Shown: positions 1 to 11,980 of the stretch, in pieces
Numbering within the stretch: the stretch's first letter is position 1
Layout of the letters: each line of letters starts with the position of its first letter
Source of the DNA: Aquila chrysaetos chrysaetos
Taxonomy: Eukaryota > Chordata > Aves > Accipitriformes > Accipitridae
Reading direction: 5' to 3'
Length of the DNA stretch: 64,000 nt
Assembly (NCBI RefSeq): GCF_900496995.4
Contig: NC_044004.1
Span: 85,101,038-85,165,037 of the forward strand
The notes under the pieces: model-generated
Databases searched by the model: none
What the model saw: only the letters and a program-made list of their open reading frames with translations
Told to the model about the DNA's origin: nothing
Program-made: the position numbers and the translations under genes

Positions 1-3000
1 CACAGGATATAAACAACAGGTGGAAGTCTCATGCTTTGCAAAAGGAAAGAGAAACCAGAGTGACACCAGGAGTTATACAATATGCAGTAGTTATTCAGGA
101 GCTGCGTCCTGGAGGATTAGCGATACAAATCCTTTTTGCCCTTTACAGATGTAGCCTCGTGGTCTGTGCTCATTCCGTAAATTAGTGTATAAATGAATAA
201 ATAAAAAGGATAGCGTTAAGTAACACAGGAACTCTCATGTTAGTGTGGTGTTGCATGTATCATCCAGATGGAGGGGACCTGTCTAGACAAATCTGGGCAT
301 TATGCAAGCTCAGAATTCCTGAATAACCGTTCCTTTCCAACACTATTAAACAGTTTGCAATACCCACTGAAAATACACACACAAACACAGGAAACAAAAA
401 AAAACCCCTCTCCACTCCGAAAACTAGGAAACCTAGATGTTAGCAATATGTTGGATGAGAGAAGCTATAAATGTGAGAATACAGAGTGATGTCACTAATA
501 TGTGCACATTGGACCATTAGTTGCCCAGACAAGCCAGGGATGATAAGTGGTACTCATTCCTGGTGTCGGCAAAGGTGGAGAAGGTTCCGTTATTTTTTGG
601 CGGGATTGTCTGCTGGCTGATTCCCTGCGCAGGACACAGAGCTGTTTGCTTCTACTTTGCTCAGATGAGCAGCAGGAATGAAAATAAAGAAGGAAAGGTT
701 GGCTGTCCTCGTGCAAACCATCACAGAATAAAAATAAGTCCATCCTGGCCCGGGAGAGAAAAAAAAAGCATGATAGAAAACATTGAACTCCTGCTCTGCC
801 CTGGGAGCCGCTGCTGGCTCAGAGCAGCACTGAGGAAAACTTAGGCTGGGATTTTAGCACAACTCTAGAGTTGCAGTGACCCTTTTTGGTCTTCTCGGGA
901 AACAACGGCCCAGCTAGAGGAGACGGAGGAATGAAGTAGGCAGGAACTCTCCCTGAAGAACAGTGCATCCCATAAAAAGGACAACACATTTCTGAACAGT
1001 GGGTGAAGGAAAAAAAAAAAAAAAGGCGTAAACAGGTCGTGATCCTACAGGCAACCAGTTTGCGACCGTTTTATCGTTGCCTCTGGGGGAAAAGGAGCAA
1101 ACCTCTCCTAGGGTGCGCCCGTGCAGAAGTGTAACTTTTGTTCTCTTTGGGGTTATACTGGTTGAAAAGTGAGTAATGTTTGTCTATCATCTAGCCTGAC
1201 TTCTTTGGGGCTGGAAAGGAGAAAGAGACCATTAAGCTGTGAAGTCAGTTTTGTGTTCCTAGGCCTAGGAGAGAAATAGAATAGAACAATTGGGAGGATA
1301 AATGGTAAAACAAGCGCTTATACCACTGTTTGGGGGAAACTGTATAAATATTTATCCGAAGACAGCTTTGCAGGGCCAGCGAGCTGCAGCAGGACTCCCC
1401 CTGACAGCGTGCACGAGCCACTGTTGGATCAACAGCCTGAAAAGCAGATGTGCCAATTTCCTGTATTTGATGATGATGGGTCCTAATTACGCCAGATCTG
1501 TGGCAATGTCCTTTCTTATGTATGACTCTTAATTTTGTTTCATGAAGTCATCTGTGCAGCGTTCTTCCGGCGTGCAGTCGTGGTCGAGTGACAGTCACAA
1601 AGAGCTTTGTGCTTAGCAACAGCAGCAGGCGCAGCGCCCGAAAACCTGCGAGCCTTGTTTGCACCGGGGGGGTTGCGGGCACCGCCGAACGGCGTGCAGG
1701 CCACACGCAGCTCCCATTCGCCATCGGCGTCATAGGCATGGCAGGGTGTGAAATTCATTCCCGTACGAGCCGTATACACTGCCGAAGTCCCCTGTGTCTC
1801 CTTAAAAATATGGTTCACCAGAGTGTAATCTTTCGCCAGACCTATAGCCAGGGATACATCGCACTCACAGCCAGTTACCTACAGCTCCGTGTTGGAATAC
1901 GGCACGCCGAGACACCTCGCCCGTGCTTCGACTAAACATAACTCATTTACGGTCCGACAAAAAGCCCACTGGGATTTGAGTCTGTTCCTTGGCTTTCTTT
2001 ACCTCTTGTAGGTTATCGTGTCTACTGACAAGGGGAGGCATCTGCGGGGGGGCTCAAGTCAGCAGGGAGGTGGGAGCTCCGCAGAGGCTAACACTTACAG
2101 AGGCTGTTAGTTTTGGGGGGGAGGGATTTCCCGGTGGCATTGTAGCTGGTGCTGTTTTCAACAACTTTTCAAGGTTCCCTTGTCTTTCTTGGAAGGCAGT
2201 CTCATTCCTTTCCATGTTTTTTGCCTGTTTATTTGGATTTTTTTCTTTCTCCTTCTTTCCTCTTTTTTTCCATCCATAATTTGAGGGGTTCCCCACTTTT
2301 GGAGACTGCCAACGGAGCGTTTATTTATCTTATTTATTTAGATAGGGGCTTTTATAAGTTTGGCAGGGGCTTTTGGGGTGGGTTGGGGATTTTTTTGCGG
2401 CTGTTTTCTTGCATGACGTTTTGAGGAAACATCTTGGGGGTTTTGGCTTTTTGTTTTGTTTTCTCTTCCCTTCCTCCCCACAGCAGCACTCTGTACGATT
2501 TGGTCGTTTGTCTTTTCACGCAGGTTCTGCTTTCCGTAGGTCAGGATCACGACTCTCCGTTGCTTCTGGGGCCACCTGCAGCCAACAGCAGCTGTTTGGT
2601 GTTCCCTGATTGTGGGTCTGTGATTATAAAGGCTGGAGGTGGAGGGCTCCTTCTCTTTTGTTGGGCGTCACCTAGGGAGGGTGTTGCTGCTGGTGAGAGG
2701 GAGTCAAGCTCCTGGAGCTCAGCACAGACAGAATGGGGAGCTTTGCAGAGCAGGGAGAGGTAGAAATGCTGCTTCCAGAAGGTCAGGGCTGTGCAGTTGC
2801 ACTGCTTGGGGGCTTGGTGGCCAGCGGGCACCAGGCTGTCCCTGCACCGGGGGTAGAAGGTGCTTCCAGCCAGTGCCGGCCCAGGATCGGCTGTGGTCTG
2901 GCTGGCGGCAGCCCAATGGAGGAAAGAGCTGGAGGAGGAAGGGTTGGAGCTGCGTAGCACCAGGAGGGGCAGAGGAGGAGATGCCAGACCTTTTGTGGAG

Positions 3001-4248
3001 GTTTTGTAGAGACCTGCCTGCAGGTAAGAGCCAGGGCACGTAGGAGGAGGGATGGCTGGAGGTGGTGCTGCCATGAGAGGTGGATGGAGGCTCCAACGTG
3101 GGGCAGGTTGGCTGCTTGTGCCACCTGGGAGCTGGGGAAGGGCTCGCTCCTTCTTTGCTTTCTGGTTTTAATGTCAACGACTCTGATAGCCAGGGAGGGA
3201 AGAACCACTGCGGAGTGAGGCTCTGGGTGCCGAGCACGCAGGGCAGGGCGATATCTGCTGGAGAGTCCTCGGGAGGAGTAAAACAGCTGAGATGGATGCT
3301 CGCCTTAAAGCTTATGAGCAGATCCCTGTGGCATGGCAAGCGTGGGAGGAGCAGAGCCTCCACGTGTCCCTGCTGGTTCAGGATGCCCCGTGGGCACCTG
3401 AGGGGTGGAGGGAGTGCTGCCGTGGATGGATACGGGTCCTCCAGGAGAGGGATGGGGAGGAAGGGGAGAGGGGTTGCCCTCCACATGTGGGAGCGGTTGC
3501 GAGGTGTGGAGTTACTTTGGAGACTGGGTGACCGGCTGGCTGCGTGCCTGAGGTTTTTGGGTTACTGAAAACTTCTCAATCAAACTGCAAACTCCAGTCA
3601 AACCTTCTAGAGGATGTGCTTGGTAAAAACCCAAATCTACAAAGTTGCCTGGGGTTTATACCACAGTCAGTCTTCTTGTTCCGTCTGCTGTCAGAGACTG
3701 CTAGGCAGGAAGAGTGCCTGTGGGAGGGTTTGCCAGCTGAGTCACAGCCATGCCAGGTTATTTACCAGCCAAGCCATGCTGGTAAGTTGGGTGTATGTCA
3801 GTTGTACTTGCCCTATTTGTGTGAGCAGTTCCCCCAGTTGCCTGCATGTTAAGCATTTTTTTGTGTGTTGGTGTGACTGTACTGGCCTTGAGACAGGAGT
3901 GAGATAGTTGTGATCTATCTTAACTGACTGGTATTTAAATTTGCATGAGTCTAGACTACCCTTTCCTCAATTTCTCAGAAGAGCTGAAAAGAGGTTAAAC
4001 TTATATCATGCAGTGAGCAGTACTCATGTCCTATCTGCTGTAATTCAAGATATTATCCTATTTTTTCCTGTGTTTGGGCAGTTATGAGAGAGAGAGGTGG
4101 AGCAGTGTTGTCTGGGATTGTAGATTTCATTTCAAGCAGTGGTGTTGGCAGACCAGTGAGTACAATTATCTACTGTGGAAAGGAAGGGTAGTGTCTCTTC
4201 TCCCAGAGATGTGCAGATGAAGCAGCTTTATACGGGCTTCATGTTTTC
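1..4248. other. Intergenic DNA upstream of PRDM8, first part
   Basis: I recognise no gene here. Open frames are short and lack splice context or family motifs. Apart from the CpG-rich patch near 1,540-1,890, described separately, the DNA is ordinary mixed-composition sequence with short homopolymers, such as an A run near 1,009-1,024. In human the gene upstream of PRDM8 is ANTXR2 on the opposite strand. I see no ANTXR2 exon, so this is probably the ANTXR2-PRDM8 spacer. That assignment is inference from synteny. Confidence 0.5.
1540..1881 (-). other. Unexplained CpG-rich open stretch, possible pseudogene fragment
   Basis: On the minus strand a frame stays open from an in-frame stop at 1,879-1,881 down to a TGA at 1,540. 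It reads like real protein: mixed composition, several Cys and aromatic residues, and a segment near 1,730-1,750 reading YDADGEWELRV. There is no ATG at its head. The frame continues sensibly upstream of the stop for about 30 more codons, as a decayed gene would. The stretch is much richer in CpG than its flanks, so it may be an inserted retrocopy or another foreign fragment. I do not recognise the family. Other frames are open here too, so it may be chance. Confidence 0.2.
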
Positions 4249-4253
4249 AGTGC
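4249..4253. repeat. Left target-site duplication (AGTGC) of the solo LTR
   Basis: AGTGC directly precedes the LTR and is repeated directly after it at 4,846-4,850. The match fixes the element borders to the base and shows a single integration without later deletion at either end. Confidence 0.75.
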
Positions 4254-4845
4254 GGTGCTGGCTTTGGCTGGGATAGTGTTAATTTCTTTCATAGCAGCTA
4301 GTATGAGGCTATGTTTTGGATTTGTGCTGAAAACAGTGTTCATAACACAGGGATGTTTTCCTTAGTGCTGAGCAGTGCTTACACAGGGTCAAGGCCTTTT
4401 CTGCTTCTCGCACCACCCTGCCAGTGAGTAGGCAGGGGATGCATGTGAAATTGGGAGGGGACACAGGTGGGACAGCTGACCTCAACTGACCAAAGGGATT
4501 TTCCAGACCATATGATGTCATACTCAGCATGTAAAGCTGGGGGAAGAAGAAGGAGGTGAGGGGATGTTTGGAGTGATGGTGTTTTGTCTTCCCAAGTAAT
4601 GGTTATGTGTGATGGAGCCCTGCTTTCCTGGAGATGGCTGAACACCTGCCTGCTGATGGGAAGTGGGGAATTAATTCCTTGCTTTGCTTGCTCACACAGC
4701 TTTTGCTTTACCTATTAAACTCTCTTTATCTCAGCCCATAAGTTTTCTCACTTTTACCCTCTGATTCTCTCCCCTGTCCCATGGTGAGAGAGGTGAGCAA
4801 GCGGCTGCGTGGTGGTGCTTTGCTGGCTGGGGTTAAACCACGGCA
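4254..4845 (+). mobile_element. Solo LTR of an avian endogenous retrovirus (ERVL-like)
   Basis: This 592-bp element matches my recollection of a common avian LTR: a start resembling TGTGCTGGTTTTGGCTGGG, a segment ending in ATTAAA (4,714-4,719, the likely polyadenylation signal) followed by a T/C-rich stretch, and an end resembling GGGGTTAAACCACGACA. It is flanked by a direct 5-bp duplication, AGTGC, at 4,249-4,253 and 4,846-4,850. A 5-bp duplication is typical of ERVL-type integrases. No internal retroviral region is present, so the provirus was reduced to one LTR by LTR-LTR recombination. The terminal dinucleotides have decayed (GG instead of TG at the left end), so the copy is not very recent. 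The ATTAAA signal places the LTR sense on the + strand. Confidence 0.85.
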
Positions 4846-4850
4846 AGTGC
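4846..4850. repeat. Right target-site duplication (AGTGC) of the solo LTR
   Basis: Partner of the AGTGC at 4,249-4,253. It follows the LTR terminus CCACGGCA. Confidence 0.75.
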
Positions 4851-7800
4851 CTTGGAAATCATAACTGTGTTAACGAAGGCTAGCGCTGAATGTACCTGTG
4901 CAGATCAACTTATCGGGATATAGAAGGTGGTACACTTAGCAATGATTTTGGGGAACATGTTCACTTGCTATGCCATAATAGTCACAGGAAAAGAGCAAGG
5001 AGATGAAATTGCCATCCTGATGTGGCAGTATTTTAGTATTAATGCTGAATTCTTGTGGTCTCTTGGCTGAAGAAAAGCATTGTAAAGTAAATGTTTTGTT
5101 CAGCAAAGCTAAACAAGAAGCAAAATAGCTCATGGTATCAAGGGTGGCCCTCTCAGCATGGCTCTCCAGGGTTTTTGGAAAAGTAATGCTGACCTTGTGG
5201 TTAAGGCTCAAAAGCTGATTGCAGAGGAAGAGTTGCTTGTGTGAAACCCACCACTATTTCCTGTATGATATCCAGCAGGTATCCCATCACTTGATTTTCA
5301 GCTTTCCATCTGTGAGATGGTGACTTGTTTTCTGCTATTCCTTTGCTGCCTGGGAAATTTAGAAAAGGGCGCCCAATAAGGCCTGATGTCTCTAGGCTTT
5401 TCTGTAGGGCTAGGGGACGGACACCTTTGTCGTTATATGTATATTTTCTTGGTGATGTCCTGCACACAATTCCTGTGTGGATTTGTGTCTTCTGCAGAAC
5501 TCCTGCTGTGATGGCTCTGCAGCATCTCAGCACAAGTGTCTCTTCTTGTGCAGGCTGCAGTGGGCACCTGCCCAACTCTCCCTCTGACAGCAGAGAAAGC
5601 AGGCGTGCTTGCAGTCAGCCAGCGCAAGTGGAGGCTTGGGCTTATTGTGCCTATCTGCGTATTTCCCTGGCTAGTTTGAGAAGCGCTCCTCAGTTTCTGC
5701 GTGAAAGCAGCTTCTTCTCTACCTTTACAAGACCATTATAGCACAGATAGTTGTAGCGAAGCACATTCAGAGTGGGAGGTGCTTCAGTCCCAGCTGAGGA
5801 CGTGCAAACAAGATGTGGTTTAATTCACTGGCTAACTCATTTCCTGAGTCGGAGACGGTGATGAGTCAGTGGCAACTCAGGGACACCTCACCTCGACATG
5901 AGCAAAGATGCCCTGTGGCACAGACAAGCTATGGTGCATGTGCCCCTTGGCAGTTCCCTGCCAGTACTGTGCTGCCCCATCTGCCTCTGCTCAGTAGCAT
6001 TTACTTGTTTTGGAACCAGCTGCACCGCAGGGAGCGAGTCAGAGTTGTCGTGGGCTTGGAAAGGTACTTAGTGCACGCAGAGCAAAAGAAATGGGAGTTG
6101 CTGTCAGCTGGGGCAAGAGCAGGCAGAGGTTTCAGTTGAACAGGGTTTGTTTTGGACCAGTCTACTGCTCCGCAATTAGAGTTGTCCCGTTGCTTTTTTT
6201 CCATTGTGCCCTTAGAAACACAGTTTGCATGGGAACTCATTACCAGTTAGATGTGTGCCAGCGATGTTTGTCCCTGCCAGGAACGCATGGCATTCTCTGC
6301 ACGTGTTTTCAGCATCTTCCTTGTTATCTGCCTAGTACTCGACCGCTCGCTAAGGCTGAAACTGTGTTAAAAGGTGGTCGGTTCTCCAGAGTTCAGCTAG
6401 GAGAGGTGAATCGCATGCACCCCTCTGTACGCAGAGGGGACTGAAGTGTGGCTTACGGCATCATTTTGTTGTACTTGACTTGTCCTAGATGGTAAACATC
6501 CACAGTGAGTTAGTCTTTTTGGGTGGTGGAGAAGGTGGAGAGACAGTTCACCTGGATGCATTGAATTGCTTCTACAGACTATAGTGCCCAGGATGGAGAG
6601 CTTGTGTTCAGACACCAGCAAAAAAGATATCTTTGTTCAGTGGGATGACTGCCATTGGTCCCGACAGCCACAGATTCAGACTTAGTGACTGACCATCGCA
6701 GAGTTCTTGTCTGTGAAGCCACTGCACTGCAGCGTCTAGGGGCACAGCGATGGCAATAGTTATTACCGTGTTTACTGTGCGCAGCTCATTCCATCCCAGT
6801 AGATTTGAACTTGCTTTGCAGACACAAAGTGGAAGGCTGGCTATAGACAGGAGTTGCAAGGAAAGCACAGCTACTCTGAGCTTGAAACGTGGCAACTGCT
6901 TATCAACTCTGCCTGTCCTTATCAGCAGGAAGTAAGGAATAACCCCCATAAATCACAACCTATAAATCAAACCCTACCGATAGCTACTCTGATGAGCCAT
7001 GTCACAGCAACCTCGATGAATGGCAGTGAAAGACACAGCTGAGTCATCAGCAGGGAGTCATCACCTTGCTGTCTACCTCATGAAAAATTATTTGTATGCC
7101 CTGTCAAAAAAATCAGCCTTCTTCCATCCTTGTTCTCCTGCGATGGGACTGGCTGAGCACACAGTACCCCTTTTTCCAGATCGGACAAGTGATGGTGATG
7201 CGATATGGGACTCTGGATGTGCATGTCAGGAGCAAGTTCTAGTGAGGAAGGTGAGCGGGGCTGCTGTTGTACTACAGGTTGTGTCATGAATTAACAGAAC
7301 CACGGACCTGAAATCCAAGTCATGTAGAAATTGCCAGCCAGGGTAGACATACATTTGCAGGGCCCTGTGATCAGAGCTGTGAAAGGACTTCCTTATAGCC
7401 AAGGTAGCAAACCTTGCTTGTTAATATTAACTTTTGGAATTTTACTAATACCAAGGTCTCCCAGTGTGGTCATTAGGGAAAAAAGAGTGTGTGTGTAGGT
7501 GTGGAGCACAATGCTGGATCCTGGCAGCACAAGGGAGCTGAGTCAGTACAGCATCCCAAGTACTTGGGTAAATCGCCCAAACTACGCTTCATTTTTAACT
7601 TGAAATCAACATGAAAAATGATGGTAAGTTTCTATGCAGTCTTGTCTTTTGCTTTTTTTCACTATCCTACCACATTACAGAAATGCACGCCATCTCTTTG
7701 CTGCTGTGTGTCAAAAGAAAGCCCCCTATCTTTACACAAAGATTTTCAGTGTGTGAAGCAGGCAGGCTCAAATCTCCCTCCCTCTGTCTGTTGTTATTAA

Positions 7801-10800
7801 AGTTTCTGGGTTTACTTGAATAACATGTGTTAAAAAAAAAAAGTTTCTCACCTTTTGTGCTGTGGGAATTGAGAGCATTCAGCATCTTGTAGGAAGTGTT
7901 TCATGTCTTGCAGGATGAAATGCTTAGTTACTGAATGTAGCTCACCAATGCAGAATGCTGTGATATAATTTAGAAGCTCATTAGGGATCATAATCATAGT
8001 GACAGATGTTGGTGAGAAGCAGGAACCAACAAAAAAAAAGATAGGGAGCTATTTGTCACAAGGGTGTTAGTTACCAAAAGATTTGGGGACAAAATTTTCT
8101 GAACTATCTCATGATTTTGATTGACTTGGAAGTTTCCATCTAGGTCTCCTGGAACATAAATCACTTGGAAAATAAGACTGAAGCACTCAAATACTGAAAG
8201 GACTTTTCAGGAAATTACTCTTGCTTTTAACAGGCATACCTTCCAATCATGTCTACTAAAACATGTTAACGTTGGGCATGCCTTTGTCTTAAACGAGTTA
8301 TTCGTAACATGATAACTTGTGAGTTGGATGCGGCAGGGATGGCACCTTTGCTGCGAGGTGGGAGAGCTGTGCCCTTTGTAAGGGAGAAATTGGAGCAACA
8401 TGATTGCACACTTAGCTTAAGCATAGATTGGTGGCACACGTTCTTAATGGCAGAGTTATTAATGACTGGCGAAATGATGTTACGTGGCCCGTTACTGGAG
8501 TAAGTGTGAAATCATTAGAAGACAGATTTGGAGACGTACACTCTTCCTTTGTGTTACCCGCTTCCTTTTGGTTGCATCATCAAGATTGAGACAGATTTCA
8601 CAGAAACACATCCTTGCATATGCAGGATTTGGCTCTTGGTTGGTTACCACACCTCTCCCTCAAGCAGCAGACAATGACTGTGTTTGGGGCAGGCGGGTGT
8701 ATCTACAAGTGGCATATGTCACGCACAGTTTGAGGGAGAAGGCAGAGCAGCAGTACTGTAGTGTGAACAGCCATATGGAGGTCTTGGAAGCAGCGTGAAG
8801 GCCTTCAGTCCACTGTAATGCCATGCGCAGTGGAGGCTGCGACTGAGCAAACCGAGTCAACGCATCAGCTTTTCACCAGATATCTAACTCTCCTGCCAAC
8901 TGACCTCTGAGAGTTTCTCGGAAATGGCCACTCAAGTGACCTGGTTTTGCTCAGGCTGTTTGAGCATCCTCCGAAGGCTGGTCCCTCCGTGTCCTTGCAT
9001 GCGGGGAAGCGCAGCACCCTACTTGCTAGGCAGCTCTGCCAGCTGCTGATGCTCAGGTTGGGGGTGGCCTCTGATGGACATCCAACTGGTCCTGCATGTG
9101 AAAAGCGACTCGGATTTGCAAGCCAAGATGAGAGGCTTGTGTGTCAGCGGCTGCCCAGGGATGCAGCAGTTTGCTGTAGGAAGGCTTTCGGGACGACAGA
9201 GCCAGGAGTGCTTTGGCTGTCAGCGGGGGTGTGAGCCCCCATCTTTGCTGCTCTGGGGTGCTCTCTGTGCCATGCAGTTTGGGAGTGTAGAGTTTGTAAA
9301 ATGACCTGGGGCTGTTGGCCAGCCTTGGGAAGTAAAGCTGTAGGGTTTCAGTAATGGAAGTAGGTTAACAAAATTGTTACTAGACTGTCCTGGCATGTGG
9401 GCTCGCTGGGATGTGAAGTCACCTGATGAAAACAGTGCCCAATAACAAAAATTTCCTAGCAGAAAATGAGCTTTCTGTTGCTGCAGTGCTGTTCTTCTGA
9501 GGTTTTCCATCTGCTTTACAAACAATATCTGACTGAGCCTAGCAACGCTTCTGTGAGAACAGCATCTCTAGTGACAGTTTCCAGCTGTCTAGCAGACAAG
9601 AGCACCCAGGTGCCATGGTAAACCAGGGAGTGAATAATAACCATTCCCATTGCATGGAGGGAGGGATGCTGTTGCAAGATGGAAAGGGACCACCTAGCTG
9701 GACTGTTTCACAGCTGAAGGTCCCTGTGTAGGCACTGAAGATGTGAGCAGGGAGTTTGATATAAGATCTTATAAACGAATACAAGAGAATGAATCCAAAT
9801 AGTTCTGTTAACCTCACCTCTGGAAATGTGCGCTAGGCAATTTTGGCCGGCTGCTCCTAATGGTTTTTAAGCTTCTCTGTTTTGAAAAGTTAGTACAGAC
9901 TCCCAAACAGGATAGTCCACCAGGACTGGGCTTGAGGCTCAGTGTGGCCATTTCCAGGTCTGCAACTTGGTGCCAGCTGTCCTGGCTCTCTGTAGCCCTG
10001 CCTTGCCCTTCTGGGAGGGCAGGAGGGCTTGCAGTGTGCCATGGGGTGCTGAGTGCAGTCAGAGCCTCGAGCTGATACTGTGGCACAGATGATCTCCATA
10101 AACTGTGATGACATTAATCTAATGTATGCGTTCTCCTACAAATGTGAATACCAACAAATACAAATTCTATGCAAATAAGGCTTGCGCACAGTATGTGCAA
10201 ATGGTTGAACATCTGAGGACTCAAATATTATATCAGAAGTTTTTCACATACATGCCTGTTCCAAAATTTGCTGTTACAGAGCCCTTCTGTGTTCCCATGG
10301 GAACTCTCAGGTGAGGGAGAGAGATGTGCCAGCTGCTCCCCTTCAGCTAAAAGGAGCACCTGAAGCAGGAACCACCTCCCCTGTGCTGGTTTCCTCCTCC
10401 TCTTTCCCCAAGCCTGCAGCTCCTGCAGAAGTCTGGCTGCTCAGAAGGACTTGCACCAGCCTCTGCGACATTCCTCGGTGGGGATAAAGGTGGATGTTAA
10501 GCATTCCTCGGAAAAGGAAGCGGTACCCTCTGCCAACTGGCAAAGAGCAAGTGCTGGCAGTAGCTGCAGAAGAGAAATTATTCATTCATTCTGCAGAAGT
10601 CCATATTGGGAATCCCTCTCCCAGTCCTTACAGGGACTTGTCCAGGGCGCTCACTGCAGCCCAGGTGCCAAAAGGGGTTTGGGTGTGTAAGTGCCCCAGA
10701 CTGGCTAGGAAGCTTGTTCTGGCAGTGCCTCTACGAGGTAAGAAAGCTCTGCCTCTAGTTACAAAAGGGAGAAGGAAGCGGAGGACAGCTGAGCGGCTTG

Positions 10801-11699
10801 CTTGAGACAGCAGGAAGGAAGGGAGGGAGTGAATTCAGTTTCCCCTGTGCTCCCATCCAGCACTGTGGGCAATTTGGTTTGCAACAGGAAAAGAAAAAGG
10901 TAGAAACAAGTGTGAAGCTTGCAAGAACCTTAAGCATAAAAACAGGATGCAGTGTCCATTTTTTCTTTCTTTTAGCTGCCGGTGAAAGCTCAGGGGTCTA
11001 AGAGGGTTTCAAAATTGAGCTGGATCTTATAAAACAGAAGTATGCTGGATATAGCATGGTTTATAGGAACCTCCTAGGAATAGGAGGGGAAAAAACCCAG
11101 TAGTTCACATACAGGCAGCCAGAGGCAATGCTCCAGATGGAGGGACCGGGAGCATAGAGGTGAGGACCTCAATGGAAATTGTTGGTGTAAGAATTGCAAG
11201 GATGTGTTTTTGTAAATACAGGACTGTTCAGATAGCTTTTTCCTTTTTAAGGCGCTGCTGCTGTCCAATCAAGGATGGTGATTTAGGAGAGGGAGCAAGT
11301 CTGTTGAGGGGGTTATGTCCCATGTAAGGACTCTTCTCCCTTAAAAACAGGCCAGCTTTTGTGGTGGTGATAGGAGGACCGCAGATGCGAGCTCTGAATG
11401 GCACTCTGGAGGTGTCTGTCTTGGCCTTGGCTGTGGGGTGGTCATGTAGCTCAAGAAATAGGGTGCCTGGGGAGAAAGGGAGTACCTGCCATGTTCTTTA
11501 TTAGCAGTGTTCTGGGTTTTCTCTGCTGATCTTGAGCTTGCAGGTGTGGTAAAGCAAACAGTTCAGATGTGCCAGCAACTACATGATACACCTTCCAGCT
11601 TTCCCCTCACTCTCCCCTCTGTGCCCTCAACTGTTCAGATGGTTTCAAGTGAGGAAGCTTTCTGCTGACTTTTTGTGCTTAAAGAGAAAAGCAGTCTGA

Positions 11700-11980
11700 T
11701 AGGCAGCGGCAAGCTCTGTGGGATGAGATCACATTTACTCTTAATGTAAGGAAGCAACTATTACAAGCACAGCCCCCCTTAATGAAAAATAAACCCTTTG
11801 CCAGCGGGTTAAGAGTTAGGGCCAGCAACCTATGGTATGTTGATAAATCTTCATTCTTAGCCCATTAAATCACCAGCCTGCTCATTCAAGAGGGATTCAC
11901 AAGAGGTAATACAAGACTGACCTTTGCTCTGCCATAAATGCCAGTGTATGTGAACTAGTTCAATCAACGCGCTCTTTTTT
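11700..11980. promoter_or_regulatory. Candidate conserved non-coding element
   Basis: This patch is dense in homeodomain-like cores (TTAATG, ATTAAA, TAATAC) and has few simple repeats, the texture often seen in enhancers around developmental regulators such as PRDM8. The call rests on texture only; no alignment was possible. Alternatively it is plain AT-leaning spacer. Confidence 0.2.
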
